Positions 42,239-51,570 of a stretch of DNA of 64,000 nt are shown in pieces (the stretch's first letter is position 1; every line of letters begins with the position of its first letter). Under the pieces are notes generated by a model that did not search any database, had not been told where the DNA came from, and worked only from the letters and a program-made list of their open reading frames with translations. Source of the stretch: Polluticaenibacter yanchengensis. Lineage in GTDB: Bacteria; Bacteroidota; Bacteroidia; Chitinophagales; Chitinophagaceae. Made by a program: the position numbers and the translations under genes. The stretch spans positions 124,001-188,000 of the forward strand of contig JAQGEF010000006.1 in the NCBI GenBank assembly GCA_027854065.1, in the 5' to 3' direction.

Positions 42239-42359
42239 GGGGCTCCCGGCTTTAAGTTAAAGGCCCATCAATTGTTCCGGCTGCTAAGGGGTTCGCTATG
42301 CTCCGTGCTCCTGTGTCGCACCAGGCGCGAAACGCGCCTGCCCACGCATCCGGCAGCCC
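42239..42359 (-). repeat. Dispersed structured element, type A, copy 4
   Basis: Minus-strand orientation. It starts GGGCTGCCGGATGCGTGGGC and ends GGGAGCCCC. The inner GGCGCG-TTT-CGCGCC hairpin and the GTGC / GCAC pair are specific to this copy; the outer GGCTGC / GCAGCC is shared. The remainder of 42179-42546 holds only a terminator. Confidence 0.75.
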
Positions 42360-42485
42360 ATGAGCGATAGATTTTTATTGATCTTTTCCAATTATTGGGT
42401 AAGGTCGTATTTGAAGCGGGGATTGAAATGCTTTATTGAGTACTGCTTCGGGGCTTATTTCATCGGGCAATTTATTTTTACGCAT

Positions 42486-42523
42486 AAAAAGGGTTGAATA
42501 CATGCATGTATCCAACCCTTTTT
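42486..42523 (-). terminator. Terminator after the 42547 barrel gene
   Basis: AAAAAGGGTTG ... CAACCCTTTTT with an inner ATACATGCATGTAT palindrome, close to the stop. Confidence 0.85.
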
Positions 42524-42546
42524 GAATTGTATCTAAAGAATTTTAT

Positions 42547-43077
42547 TTAGAATTTGAAAGTAACACCGGCATTTAATACAGAAAAGTTGTAGCCACCGCC
42601 ACCAATTTCCGCGTATACACCAATATTGTTGGCAAACATCCAGCGGCCACCAATGAAACCGGATAAACTTAAACCGCTGCCACCATAGGTATCATAAGAT
42701 GAACTGTAAATATTATAACCTAACATGGTACCACCATATACATCAAGTTTTTCTATGTCGAAACCATTGAAGTGATATGCTGCTCTTGCTCCGATGGTAG
42801 TCCAGCTCCATTTGTAATCAGAATCTTTTATTTTATAACCTTTATGACCAATGTAGCCACCAAGTGTAATAACGCCCGGACCTCCGATTTCCCACATACC
42901 TCTTTCAAAACTGGCACTGATTTGTGGTATGGAAGAAGTATTACTCCATCCTCCATAATTTCCACCAATTCCAATACCGGCATTTATCATATTTGTCCCT
43001 TTTTCTACTACCTGTGCTTTTACTGTTGCTACGGATGTTGCAAGCAATAATGTTAAAAATGTCAATCCTTTTTTCAT
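42547..43077 (-). CDS. Small outer-membrane beta-barrel protein (paralogue of 4929-5465)
   Basis: 176 residues with signal peptide MKKGLTFLTLLLATSVATVKAQ. The mature part is Gly/Tyr-rich with alternating strands (VEKGTNMINAGIGIGGNYGG, WEIGGPGVITLGGYIGHKGYK, EKLDVYGGTMLGYNIYSS) and ends in Phe (LNAGVTFKF). It is homologous to the protein at 4929-5465, 37 kb away in the other orientation. It is probably an eight-stranded barrel whose role is unknown. Confidence 0.7.
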   Translation of the reverse strand: MKKGLTFLTLLLATSVATVKAQVVEKGTNMINAGIGIGGNYGGWSNTSSIPQISASFERGMWEIGGPGVITLGGYIGHKGYKIKDSDYKWSWTTIGARAAYHFNGFDIEKLDVYGGTMLGYNIYSSSYDTYGGSGLSLSGFIGGRWMFANNIGVYAEIGGGGYNFSVLNAGVTFKF

Positions 43078-43276
43078 GTTTATATTATTTAAAGTTTTAA
43101 ATTATAATAAAATTAGAATAAATAATTTTATAATGCAATGCTAAATTTCAAAGCAGCTTTTCCAATAGCAGAATACAAAATATATACCAGTTTTTTAAGG
43201 GTAATGAATTATTAATAAACTATCTTATAAAATGAATGTATAAAATAAGGGTAATATTAAATGTAATTATGAGGAA

Positions 43277-43470
43277 ATCATGAATATGGAAGCGCAAGGG
43301 ATTGGCAGCAGTAGCCCGGTTTTCGCCCCGGCATTACGAAGTGGTATCTATAAAAGTGATGGTGGCTGCGGTGGTAACAGGCGAAACCGGCTACTGCAGA
43401 AAGCCCGGCCCAATCATGCAGAAAGCGGCCTTAAAGCCGCTTTCTGCATGATTGGGATGCGCCCCCACCA
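43277..43470 (+). repeat. Dispersed structured element, type B, copy 3
   Basis: Begins ATGAATATGGAAGCGCAAGG. Long stem: GCAGTAG (43308-43314) with CTACTGC (43391-43397), and CCGGTTTTCGCC (43316-43327) with GGCGAAACCGG (43380-43390, one bulged T). After AGAAAGCCCGG comes a perfect 21-bp hairpin, arms 43409-43429 and 43436-43456 with a 6-nt loop. It has the strongest pairing of the three copies. It lies between lpxD and the 42547 barrel, both on the minus strand. A 64-codon plus-strand frame in it is spurious. Confidence 0.8.
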
Positions 43471-43484
43471 ATAAAAAAGGAAAA

Positions 43485-44525
43485 TTATTTGGAATTTAAT
43501 GCTGCCACTAATTTTTCAAGTTCCGCGATGCGTTTTTCCATATCGGGTAAGCGACGTGCAGCGGACTGACTGCGTAAAGCGCTGGTATAATCGAACGCGG
43601 GAGAACCTGTAACGGCTTTACCGGGTTCAATGGATTTTGAAACACCACTCTGAGCATTGATTTTGGCGCCGTCACCAATGTGTATATGTCCTACAATACC
43701 TACCTGGCCGCCTACCATTACGCCTTTACCTAATTTTGTGCTGCCGCTGATTCCGGCCTGTGCAGCTACAACGGTATAACTTCCGATTTCCACATTGTGG
43801 GCTACCTGCACAAGGTTATCAATTTTAGCGCCTGCAAGAATTTTTGTGCTGCCTATGGTGGCCCTGTCTATGGTAGCGTTAGCGCCTATTTCTACATTGT
43901 CTTCTATAATAACATTGCCTATTTGCGGTACTTTAGCGTAAGTGCCATCTGCCTGAGGGGCGAATCCGAAACCATCACCACCGATAACGGCACCTGCATG
44001 AACAATGACATTTTTGCCGATAATTGTCTGGTGATAAATTTTTACACCGGGGTATAATACGGTATTGTCACCTACGGTAACATTGTCCCCGATATAAACC
44101 TGCGGATGAATTTTTACATTTTTTCCAATGGTTACATTTTTCCCGATGTAGGCAAAAGCTCCCAGGAAAACCTGTTCTCCGATTTTTGCTGTGTCGTGTA
44201 TATAAACCGGCTCCTGCCTGCCTGTAAGCATGGATGCCTGTAACTGCTGGTATTGGGCCAGTAAACCGGCAAATGCGGAGTAGGCGTCTTTTACCCTGAT
44301 GAGGGTAGCGGATATTGGTTGCTTAAGTTCTAAAGATTCATTGATAATAATAATGTCTGCTTGTGTACTATATAGGAACTCTTCGTATTTAGGATTGGCT
44401 AAAAATGCTAAATCACCTGCTTTGGCTTCTTCAATTTTTCCAAAGGAACTTACCGATATACTGGCATTTCCTTCTACTTTCCCATTGCATAATGCGGCTA
44501 TTTGTGCAGCAGTTAATGAATTCAT
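43485..44525 (-). CDS. lpxD: UDP-3-O-acylglucosamine N-acyltransferase LpxD
   Basis: Adds the second acyl chain in lipid A synthesis, using acyl-ACP. 346 residues. The N-terminal uridine-binding domain ([49 protein letters not shown]) precedes a left-handed beta-helix of hexapeptide repeats (about 110-320) with the catalytic-His region [16 protein letters not shown]-terminal helix ([20 protein letters not shown]) is present. It follows the HD-domain gene by 50 nt. In many Bacteroidota the next gene is lpxC/fabZ; here a type B element and a barrel gene follow instead. Confidence 0.96.
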   Translation of the reverse strand: MNSLTAAQIAALCNGKVEGNASISVSSFGKIEEAKAGDLAFLANPKYEEFLYSTQADIIIINESLELKQPISATLIRVKDAYSAFAGLLAQYQQLQASMLTGRQEPVYIHDTAKIGEQVFLGAFAYIGKNVTIGKNVKIHPQVYIGDNVTVGDNTVLYPGVKIYHQTIIGKNVIVHAGAVIGGDGFGFAPQADGTYAKVPQIGNVIIEDNVEIGANATIDRATIGSTKILAGAKIDNLVQVAHNVEIGSYTVVAAQAGISGSTKLGKGVMVGGQVGIVGHIHIGDGAKINAQSGVSKSIEPGKAVTGSPAFDYTSALRSQSAARRLPDMEKRIAELEKLVAALNSK

Positions 44526-44575
44526 ATTTACATTTTATTTTCTTGTACATTCCAACGCTGGTTGTACTTAATATA

Positions 44576-45784
44576 TTATTCTATCCAGCAAATATAATAC
44601 CTGCCAACTGTTGCACTGCTATCGGTATCAATAATACCGTTATAAATTTCGGATATATCTTTTACAGTGCCGTCTTTGTATAAAATATGGATAGGTTCTG
44701 TGCGCTTATTGTAGGTGGTACTTTTGGCCATGCCGGTAAATACTAGATATGGTAAAACGGCATCGGAAACGCCGTATTTCTGCTTGATATTCTCTTTAAT
44801 AGTGGCTACCCATGTTTCATTAAATGGTTCATCCTGCATTAAGCGTTTGTATAATCGCCTGTTCAGTACGCCCTGGCATAACCTGGCGAGGGCGGCATCT
44901 TCGTGATTGATCCATTGTTTTATGGCCATCATAATGTCTTCGTCATCTATCTGGCAAAACCTGTCAATGATATCATCTGTGATCTCATTGCAGGGTGGCG
45001 CCTGCAGAAAAGCTGCCAGGTTTTTATGACAGTGGGCATTTATTTCCCGGGCCCGTTTCATGATATGTACGAGCGTTTGTTCTGCGGCTAGTACTGTTTT
45101 ATGCAGGTAAACCTGCCAGTACATTAGCCGGCGGGCCATTAAAAATTTTTCGATGCTGTAAATGGCTTTTTCTTCTACCATGAGCTGGTTATTGTGTACC
45201 ACGAGCATTTTAATGATCCTGTCGTAACCGATAACGCCCTCGCTGACACCACTGAAGTAGCTGTCCCGGCTTAAATAGTCCATCCTGTCAACATCCAGCT
45301 GGCCGCTTACTAACTGGTGAAGAAATGGTTTATGATAGGTATTTTTGAAAATGCTGATTGCGAGGTCCAGTTCGCCATTAAACTCCCTGTTCAGTTTTTG
45401 CATAATGGCCAGGCTCATTTCTTCGTGATGAACGCCTTGTACCAATAACCCTTCTAAGGCGTGGCTATAGGGGCCGTGGCCGATATCATGCAGTAAAATT
45501 GCAATTTTTGCGGCGACACATTCTTCATGTGTAATGTGGGCTCCTTTTCTCTTTAGCTCTTCCAATGCCTGGCACATTAAATGGTATGCGCCCAGACTGT
45601 GTAGTAAGCGGCTGTGAACGGCACCGGGATATACGAGGCTGGCCAGTGCCATTTGATGAATACGCCTTAAACGCTGGTAGTAAGGATGGCCTATTACTTT
45701 GAATAATAAAGGATGGTCAATTGTTATAAAACCGTGTACCGGATCATTTACAATCTTTTGTTTTGGTGCGCCGTTGTTATCCAT
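44576..45784 (-). CDS. HD-domain phosphohydrolase
   Basis: 402 residues, of the SAMHD1/dGTPase-like HD family. It opens with KIVNDPVHGFITIDHPLLFKVIGHPYYQRLRRIHQMALASLVYPGAVHSRLLHSLGAYHLM. The metal site is AILLHDIGHGPYSHALEG (about residues 105-122), followed by VDRMDYLSRDSYFSGV. Homologues hydrolyse nucleotides, but the substrate is unproven. In Bacteroidota it is often next to lpxD, as here (50 nt apart). Confidence 0.9.
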   Translation of the reverse strand: MDNNGAPKQKIVNDPVHGFITIDHPLLFKVIGHPYYQRLRRIHQMALASLVYPGAVHSRLLHSLGAYHLMCQALEELKRKGAHITHEECVAAKIAILLHDIGHGPYSHALEGLLVQGVHHEEMSLAIMQKLNREFNGELDLAISIFKNTYHKPFLHQLVSGQLDVDRMDYLSRDSYFSGVSEGVIGYDRIIKMLVVHNNQLMVEEKAIYSIEKFLMARRLMYWQVYLHKTVLAAEQTLVHIMKRAREINAHCHKNLAAFLQAPPCNEITDDIIDRFCQIDDEDIMMAIKQWINHEDAALARLCQGVLNRRLYKRLMQDEPFNETWVATIKENIKQKYGVSDAVLPYLVFTGMAKSTTYNKRTEPIHILYKDGTVKDISEIYNGIIDTDSSATVGRYYICWIE

Positions 45785-45946
45785 ATATGCTGCAAAGGTG
45801 TATCTTTTTTAATATTTGATATAAAATCGGTGGTCTTTATTTAGTGGATTATTCAAATTTAATCAGCAAGGGGGGAGAATTTTGCATGTATTCTTAACAT
45901 ATTGTAGGACTTATTTGATTCCGTCGATAGCATATCAATTGGCGAA

Positions 45947-46116
45947 AGGCTGCAGGATGCAATAGGTGGCGAGGAACGAGCCAGTGTTTTGTACGCTTAA
46001 TTGGGGGGAAGTTTGATAGTGCGGGAACTGTTTGCTCCTGAAAAGGTGCGTACAAAATACCGTGCCTATTGCAGCCTGAACAAAAGATGAGCAGAATAGA
46101 TTGTGCCGCCAGCCCC
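45947..46116 (+). repeat. Dispersed structured element, type A, copy 5
   Basis: Starts AGGCTGCAGGATGCAATAGG and ends GCCGCCAGCCCC. Outer arms GGCTGCA and CAATAGG pair with CCTATTGCAGCC (46065-46076). The inner stem TTTTGTACGC (45987-45996) / GCGTACAAAA (46048-46057) is perfect and sits where copy 2 has an unrelated but also perfect stem. The rest of 45785-46312 holds only the ileS promoter region. A 74-codon reverse frame here is spurious. Confidence 0.75.
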
Positions 46117-46245
46117 ATAATATAATTTCACCAAAATAGCGGGGTATGATAAAATTTCACTTTTTTTTCACTAAAATCCGGGATAAATATTGCAGAAATT
46201 AGTTTTTTAATGTTATAAATGGCATTTTTAGTAATGTATCCTTCG

Positions 46246-46253
46246 TAACTTTG
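46246..46253 (+). promoter_or_regulatory. Candidate -7 element for ileS
   Basis: TAACTTTG, an exact TAnnTTTG match, 59 nt before the ATG. The leader shows no T-box structure, as expected outside Firmicutes. Confidence 0.5.
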
Positions 46254-46312
46254 CCAATCTTTAAAAAATATTGTAGGCTTTCTGGTAAATATGGGAAGCA
46301 GGGATTTTAATT

Positions 46313-49300
46313 ATGGCTTCAAAATATAAAGACTTTGGAGGATTAAACCTTCCAAAAATCAGTAGTGAAATCTTAGATAAGTGGATAGCTGAAGAAGCTT
46401 TTGAAAAAAGCGTTAGCTTAAGACAAGGTGCTAAGCCTTTCGTGTTTTACGAAGGCCCGCCGAGTGCGAACGGTATGCCGGGCATACATCACGTAATTAG
46501 CCGTACTATTAAAGATTTGGTTTGTCGCTATAAAACCATGCAGGGTTTCCAGGTAAAACGTAAAGGTGGCTGGGATACTCATGGATTGCCTGTGGAACTT
46601 GGTGTAGAAAAAGAACTGGGCATTACAAAAGAGGATATCGGTAAGAAAATTACCGTTGAAGAATATAACGAAAAATGCCGTGAAGCGGTATTGCGCTTTA
46701 AAGATAAATGGGATGATGTGACCCGTAAAATGGGGTATTGGGTAGATTTAAAGGACCCTTACATTACTTTTAAAAATGAATACATTGAAAGCTTATGGTG
46801 GTTACTGAAAAAAATGTACGACCGTGGTTTATTGTATCAAAGTAAAAGTATCCAGCCATATAGTCCTGCTGCCGGTACGGGATTGAGCAGTCATGAATTA
46901 AACCAGCCCGGCACTTATAAGGATGTTAAGGACACAAGTGCCACTGTGATGTTTAAGGCTGTCAATAACGAAACGACTAAGTTCCTGTTTGATGCAGTGG
47001 ATGGTAACGAGGTTTTCTTTATGGCCTGGACGACTACGCCATGGACATTGCCAAGTAATCTTGGATTGACTGTTGGGCCTAGCATAGAATATGCATTGGT
47101 TAGCACTTTTAACCCTTATACTCAATTACCTGTAAATGTGGTAATTGCTAAAAACTTAATTGGCAAATACTTAAAGGCTGAGGGTGAGAACGGCGATTTT
47201 GCAGCTTACAATAAGGATGTGAAGTTAATTCCGTGGAGAATTGTAACCACTTTTTCGGGTAAGGATATTGACGGTGCGCAATATGAACAGTTATTGCCTT
47301 ACGAAGCTAATAGCCTGGAAGCGATAAGGGAAATTACTCCGGGAGCTAACCCGTTTGTGGTAATGACCGATAGTTTTGTTACAACGGAAGATGGTACGGG
47401 TATTGTACATACGGCCCCTGCTTTTGGTGCGGATGACTTTAAAGTTGGCCAGAAAAATAATATCGGGATCTTAACTATGGTTGACAAGCAAGGTAAGTTT
47501 GTTGACGGCCTGGGTGAGTTTAGCAACCGTTATGTAAAAAACTACAAGGACGAAGCTGATTATGTGGATGTGAACGTTGATATTTCGGTGAAACTGAAAT
47601 TAGAGAACAGGGCGTTTAAAGTAGAGAAATACGAACATAGCTACCCGCATTGCTGGCGTACGGATAAGCCGATCCTTTATTATCCATTGGATGCCTGGTT
47701 TATTAAAACGACGGCATTGAAGGATAGAATGGTGGAATTGAATAAGACCATTCGCTGGAAACCGGAAAGTACGGGCACCGGCCGTTTTGGTAACTGGCTT
47801 GAGAATATGGTGGACTGGAACCTGAGCCGCAGCCGTTTCTGGGGTACGCCGCTTCCGGTTTGGAAAACTGAAGACGGCGAGGAGGAATTGTGTATTGGCA
47901 GCATCCAGGAACTGACCGATAACTTGCACGAGGACAGCCCGATTAAAGATATCAAAGACCTTCATAAGCCTTATGTGGATGATGTGATATTGAAAAGTGC
48001 GAGCGGCAAGCCAATGAAGCGTGTACCGGATTTGATAGACGTTTGGTTTGACAGTGGTGCGATGCCTTATGCGCAGTGGCATTTCCCTTTTGAGAATAAG
48101 GAGGTTTTTGCTGAAAACTACCCGGCTGATTTTATTTGTGAAGGGGTGGACCAGACGCGTGGATGGTTTTATACATTGCATGCGATCGGCAGCCTGATTA
48201 AGGAAGATATAGAAGCTGAATTAGGTGCAGATTTATTGGCCAGGGCTAAGGAAATTGGCAGAGAGATAGATGGCAGGGCTTATACTACGGTTGTTTCCAA
48301 TGGATTAGTATTGGATAAGAATGGTAATAAGATGAGCAAACGTTTAGGAAACGTGGTGGACCCTTTTGAGACCATTGACACTTATGGTGCTGATGCTACG
48401 CGCTGGTATTTAATTACTAATGCGAGCCCCTGGGATAACCTGAAATTTGACATTAACGGTATTAAAGAGGTTCAGCGTAAGTTCTTTGGTACTTTATATA
48501 ATACCTACCAGTTTTTTGCATTGTATGCCAATGTTGACGGTTTTACTTTTAAAGAGGCATATATCCCGGTAAGTGAACGCCCGGAAATTGACCGCTGGAT
48601 TTTAAGTACGCTTAACACTTTGGTTAAAAATGTAACTGAAGCAATGGACGACTATGAGCCGACCCAGGCTGGTCGTTTAATAGAAGATTTTGTAGGAGAG
48701 CAGTTAAGTAACTGGTACGTTCGCTTGTGCCGTCGCCGGTTCTGGAAAGGTGAGTATGAAAAAGATAAGGTTTGTGCTTACCAGACATTGTATGAATGTT
48801 TAGAAACAGTGGTAAGGTTAATAGCTCCTATTTCTCCTTTCTTCAGCGACGCGGTATTTAATAACTTAAATGAAGTGACGGGTAAATTTGCTGCTGCAAG
48901 TGTGCATCATGTAGATTTTCCTGTAGCGAACGGATCTTATATAGATGCGGATTTAGAACAGCGCATGCAACTGGCACAGGATGCGAGCAGCCTGGTTTTA
49001 AGTTTGCGTAAAAAAGTGAATATTAAGGTGCGCCAGCCTCTTCAAAAAATATTGGTGCCGGTATTAAATCCTGCCATGCAATCGCAGATTCAGAAAATTG
49101 AAGATTTGATAAAAGCAGAGGTAAATATTAAGGAAGTAGAGTACTTATTTGATACAGAAGGATTTATTAAGAAAAAAGTGAAGCCGAACTTTATAGCACT
49201 TGGTAAAAAGTTGGGGGCAAAAATGAAAGCAGTGTCTAATGCTATTGCAGCTTTTACTACAGAAGATATTATTGCTTTGGAAAGAGATGGCCGCATTAAT

Positions 49301-49696
49301 TTGGATATTGATGGTGAAATCCTTACTTTAGATGCCAATGAAGTGGATATCACAGCAGAAGATATCCCGGGATGGAGTGTTGCAAGCAAGGGCAGCCTTA
49401 CCGTGGCTTTAGATATTACCATTACGGAAACGCTAAAGCAGGAAGGTGATGCAAGGGAATTTGTAAACAGGGTGCAGAACATAAGAAAAGACAGCGGGTT
49501 AGAGTTGACAGACAGGATTGACGTTTTGTGGACAGGTGGTGGAAATATTGCAAATTCATTGAACATATTCAAGTCATATATTTGTACAGAAATATTAGCT
49601 GATGATTTACTTTATACAGATGAATTGAAAGACGGTACAGAAATTGAAGTAAATGAGGCTAAACTAAACGTTCTGATTAAGAAAAAAGAACAATAA
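46313..49696 (+). CDS. ileS: Isoleucyl-tRNA synthetase
   Basis: Charges tRNA-Ile. 1,127 residues, a class I synthetase. The HIGH motif appears as YEGPPSANGMPGIHHVISRT (about residues 45-64). The CP1 editing domain follows (AWTTTPWTLPSNLGLTVGP, then TEDGTGIVHTAPAFGADDF). Also present are the WFYTLHAIG strand and KMSKR in NGNKMSKRLGNVVDPFE (about 672-676). The anticodon-binding helical domain and C-terminal extension are complete. The length fits the longer (type 2-like) IleS form of Bacteroidota. The next gene starts 2 nt after the stop. Confidence 0.97.
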   Translation: MASKYKDFGGLNLPKISSEILDKWIAEEAFEKSVSLRQGAKPFVFYEGPPSANGMPGIHHVISRTIKDLVCRYKTMQGFQVKRKGGWDTHGLPVELGVEKELGITKEDIGKKITVEEYNEKCREAVLRFKDKWDDVTRKMGYWVDLKDPYITFKNEYIESLWWLLKKMYDRGLLYQSKSIQPYSPAAGTGLSSHELNQPGTYKDVKDTSATVMFKAVNNETTKFLFDAVDGNEVFFMAWTTTPWTLPSNLGLTVGPSIEYALVSTFNPYTQLPVNVVIAKNLIGKYLKAEGENGDFAAYNKDVKLIPWRIVTTFSGKDIDGAQYEQLLPYEANSLEAIREITPGANPFVVMTDSFVTTEDGTGIVHTAPAFGADDFKVGQKNNIGILTMVDKQGKFVDGLGEFSNRYVKNYKDEADYVDVNVDISVKLKLENRAFKVEKYEHSYPHCWRTDKPILYYPLDAWFIKTTALKDRMVELNKTIRWKPESTGTGRFGNWLENMVDWNLSRSRFWGTPLPVWKTEDGEEELCIGSIQELTDNLHEDSPIKDIKDLHKPYVDDVILKSASGKPMKRVPDLIDVWFDSGAMPYAQWHFPFENKEVFAENYPADFICEGVDQTRGWFYTLHAIGSLIKEDIEAELGADLLARAKEIGREIDGRAYTTVVSNGLVLDKNGNKMSKRLGNVVDPFETIDTYGADATRWYLITNASPWDNLKFDINGIKEVQRKFFGTLYNTYQFFALYANVDGFTFKEAYIPVSERPEIDRWILSTLNTLVKNVTEAMDDYEPTQAGRLIEDFVGEQLSNWYVRLCRRRFWKGEYEKDKVCAYQTLYECLETVVRLIAPISPFFSDAVFNNLNEVTGKFAAASVHHVDFPVANGSYIDADLEQRMQLAQDASSLVLSLRKKVNIKVRQPLQKILVPVLNPAMQSQIQKIEDLIKAEVNIKEVEYLFDTEGFIKKKVKPNFIALGKKLGAKMKAVSNAIAAFTTEDIIALERDGRINLDIDGEILTLDANEVDITAEDIPGWSVASKGSLTVALDITITETLKQEGDAREFVNRVQNIRKDSGLELTDRIDVLWTGGGNIANSLNIFKSYICTEILADDLLYTDELKDGTEIEVNEAKLNVLIKKKEQ

Positions 49697-49698
49697 CG

Positions 49699-50748
49699 AT
49701 GGCTAAAAAACTACCGACAACCGCAACCAACAAAAAGGCGGAGGCCAAGAAAGCTAAACCTGCGCCTGCTAAAGCTGTAAAAGCAGCTGTTAAAAAAACG
49801 AGTAAAGAAGCGCCTAAGGCATTGGTGAAAGCGAAAGCTGCGCCTGCTAAAAAGGACGTGAAAGCAAGTGTTAAGAAAGCGGCTGTGGCAACAGCGGCAG
49901 TAAAGCCGTCTTCGAAAGCGAAGGTGTCGGAAGTGAAAAAAGCTACAAAACCAATTAAAAAATCAACCGTAGCTTCTAAAACAGCACCCACGAAAGCCGT
50001 TACAAAGCCTGCAGTGGTAAAAAAGGAACCTGTAAAGGCACCTGCAAAGAAAGCTGAAGCTATTAATATCAAAAAAAAGCCAGTAAGCGAAGTGAAGAAA
50101 CAAAAAGAAACAACACCAGCTAAAGAGACTAAAGTGAAAGCAAAGGAAACAGTAAGTGTGGAAAAGCCTTCTAAAGTAAAATCTGCAGCAAAAAATGACG
50201 TTGAAGTTGAGTCTTCTAAAGCTCCGGCAAAAAAAGCCGCAGCAAAAAAAGAAGAACCGCTAAAGCCTGTAAAGCTTCCGAAAATTACTTCTACCGGTAA
50301 GGTGAATTATACACCGGACTTTACAACATCGGTATTAGATATTCCGGCCAAAGAGGAGAAAATTTCGTCCGCACCAGCTTTGAGATATAGCGATAGCGAT
50401 TTAGCGGAATTTAAGAATTTGATCCTAAAAAAATTAGAAGCTGCAAAAAAAGAAATGAACTATTTGCAGGGTTTAATTACCAGAAAAGATGCCATGGGAG
50501 GCGATAACGATGATGGTCGTTATATGACCATGGAAGATGGCAGCCTTAGTATGGAGCGCGAGCAGCTAAGCCAGTTGGCCAGCCGCCAGATTACTTTTAT
50601 CGATCACCTGGAAAAAGCATTGATCCGTATTGAAAACAAAACATACGGTGTTTGCCGGGTTACCGGTAAGTTGATTGATAAAGCGCGCTTGCGTGCAGTA
50701 CCTCATGCTACTTTAAGCATGGAAGCAAAGGAAAAGCAAACCAGATAA
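49699..50748 (+). CDS. TraR/DksA-like domain with long histone H1-like tail
   Basis: 349 residues in two parts. Residues 1-200 are a Lys/Ala/Pro-rich, H1-like disordered tail with repeated motifs (PAKAVKAAVKKT, APAKKDVKASVKKAA, APAKKAAAKKEE). Residues 230-349 are a DksA/TraR-like coiled coil (LKKLEAAKKEMNYLQGLI...ASRQITFIDHLEKALIRIENKTYGVCRVTGKLIDKARLRAVPHATLSMEAKE). Only one cysteine of the zinc finger remains (GVCRVTG), so zinc binding is probably lost; I recall other Bacteroidota homologues doing the same. It starts 2 nt after ileS and should be co-transcribed. A nucleoid or ribosome-linked role is inference. Confidence 0.82.
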   Translation: MAKKLPTTATNKKAEAKKAKPAPAKAVKAAVKKTSKEAPKALVKAKAAPAKKDVKASVKKAAVATAAVKPSSKAKVSEVKKATKPIKKSTVASKTAPTKAVTKPAVVKKEPVKAPAKKAEAINIKKKPVSEVKKQKETTPAKETKVKAKETVSVEKPSKVKSAAKNDVEVESSKAPAKKAAAKKEEPLKPVKLPKITSTGKVNYTPDFTTSVLDIPAKEEKISSAPALRYSDSDLAEFKNLILKKLEAAKKEMNYLQGLITRKDAMGGDNDDGRYMTMEDGSLSMEREQLSQLASRQITFIDHLEKALIRIENKTYGVCRVTGKLIDKARLRAVPHATLSMEAKEKQTR

Positions 50749-50762
50749 TTGAATACGGTAAG

Positions 50763-50802
50763 AAAAAGGAGAAATAGTCAATAATGATATTTCTCCTTTT
50801 TT
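50763..50802 (+). terminator. Terminator after the ileS unit
   Basis: AAAAGGAGAAATA / TATTTCTCCTTTT with a T-run, about 15 nt after the stop. Confidence 0.85.
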
Positions 50803-50920
50803 ATTTTACAGTGAGTAATAGGAATAATTCGGTTCATGTAAGGGATGTGAGGCATACTCTTGCACCATCTTCTAACGATAGTGGCTGCCTGCACAACCAA
50901 GCTTTCACCCCGGAATAGTT

Positions 50921-51517
50921 TTAATCTTCGAAAAGTTCATCAACTACTGTTCTTAATGCCTGCCCGGCCAAATGGACCATTTTGCTCCAATCTTCAGCGG
51001 CATTGCCATCTGCACCATCAGATATATACTTGATGCTCAAAAAGGGAATATTTTCTTTCCTGGCAATACTTGCCAGGGAGAATGCTTCCATATCTATTAC
51101 ATTGTAGATATTTTGCTGATGTGTTGTTTCAAAATTGTCACCTGTACCGCAAATACCAAGAGGTAGGTTTCCAATATTTAAACCGTTGTCTAAGATAATT
51201 GGTTGATCGCTGTAAGGTGTTTCATATTTAGCAAACCCTAAGGGGGTAACGTCTATATCCCGTTGTACAAACTGATGGCAACAAACCAGTGATTCGGTTT
51301 TGAAGCTATTGCTGCCAGCGGAACCCAAATTGATAATAATACCTGGCCGCTGCTTGCAAATCTGCCTGGTAAGATGGTAAGCCGCATTTACTTTACCAAC
51401 GCCCACCAACAGTAAGTTTAAATGATTAAAAAACTCTTTAGCTTCGGATTCCAGCGCAAATACGAATAATGGATCTTGTTTTATCAATGATTTTATGATA
51501 CTTAGATCGGAATGCAT
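50921..51517 (-). CDS. Nucleosidase of the MTA/SAH nucleosidase (PNP/UDP) family
   Basis: 198 residues. LLLVGVGKVNAAYHLTRQI and IINLGSAGS match the phosphate/ribose region of PNP_UDP_1. IDMEAFSLASIA has the Met-Glu pair that binds ribose. KYISDGADGNAAEDW carries the catalytic Asp (ISD). CGTGDNF is also typical. The protein is shorter than E. coli MtnN (about 230). It probably cleaves methylthioadenosine, SAH or a related nucleoside; futalosine hydrolase is an alternative that motifs alone cannot exclude. Confidence 0.83.
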   Translation of the reverse strand: MHSDLSIIKSLIKQDPLFVFALESEAKEFFNHLNLLLVGVGKVNAAYHLTRQICKQRPGIIINLGSAGSNSFKTESLVCCHQFVQRDIDVTPLGFAKYETPYSDQPIILDNGLNIGNLPLGICGTGDNFETTHQQNIYNVIDMEAFSLASIARKENIPFLSIKYISDGADGNAAEDWSKMVHLAGQALRTVVDELFED

Positions 51518-51540
51518 AGTTCGAATATATTTTAAATTAA

Positions 51541-51568
51541 AAAGTCTTCTTTTTCAAGAAGACTTTTA
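51541..51568 (-). terminator. Terminator after tRNA-Arg
   Basis: AAAGTCTTC / GAAGACTTT. On the minus strand it lies directly after the tRNA and before the nucleosidase start. Confidence 0.75.
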
Positions 51569-51570
51569 TG

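Noticed and set aside
46120..46312. T-box or other riboswitch before ileS
   Set aside because: No specifier-loop or T-box sequence is present; only a promoter-like TAACTTTG is visible.
49677..50072. 131-codon hydrophobic minus-strand frame
   Set aside because: Antisense of the Lys/Ala-rich tail; Ala/Phe/Thr runs arise from AAA/GCN codons.
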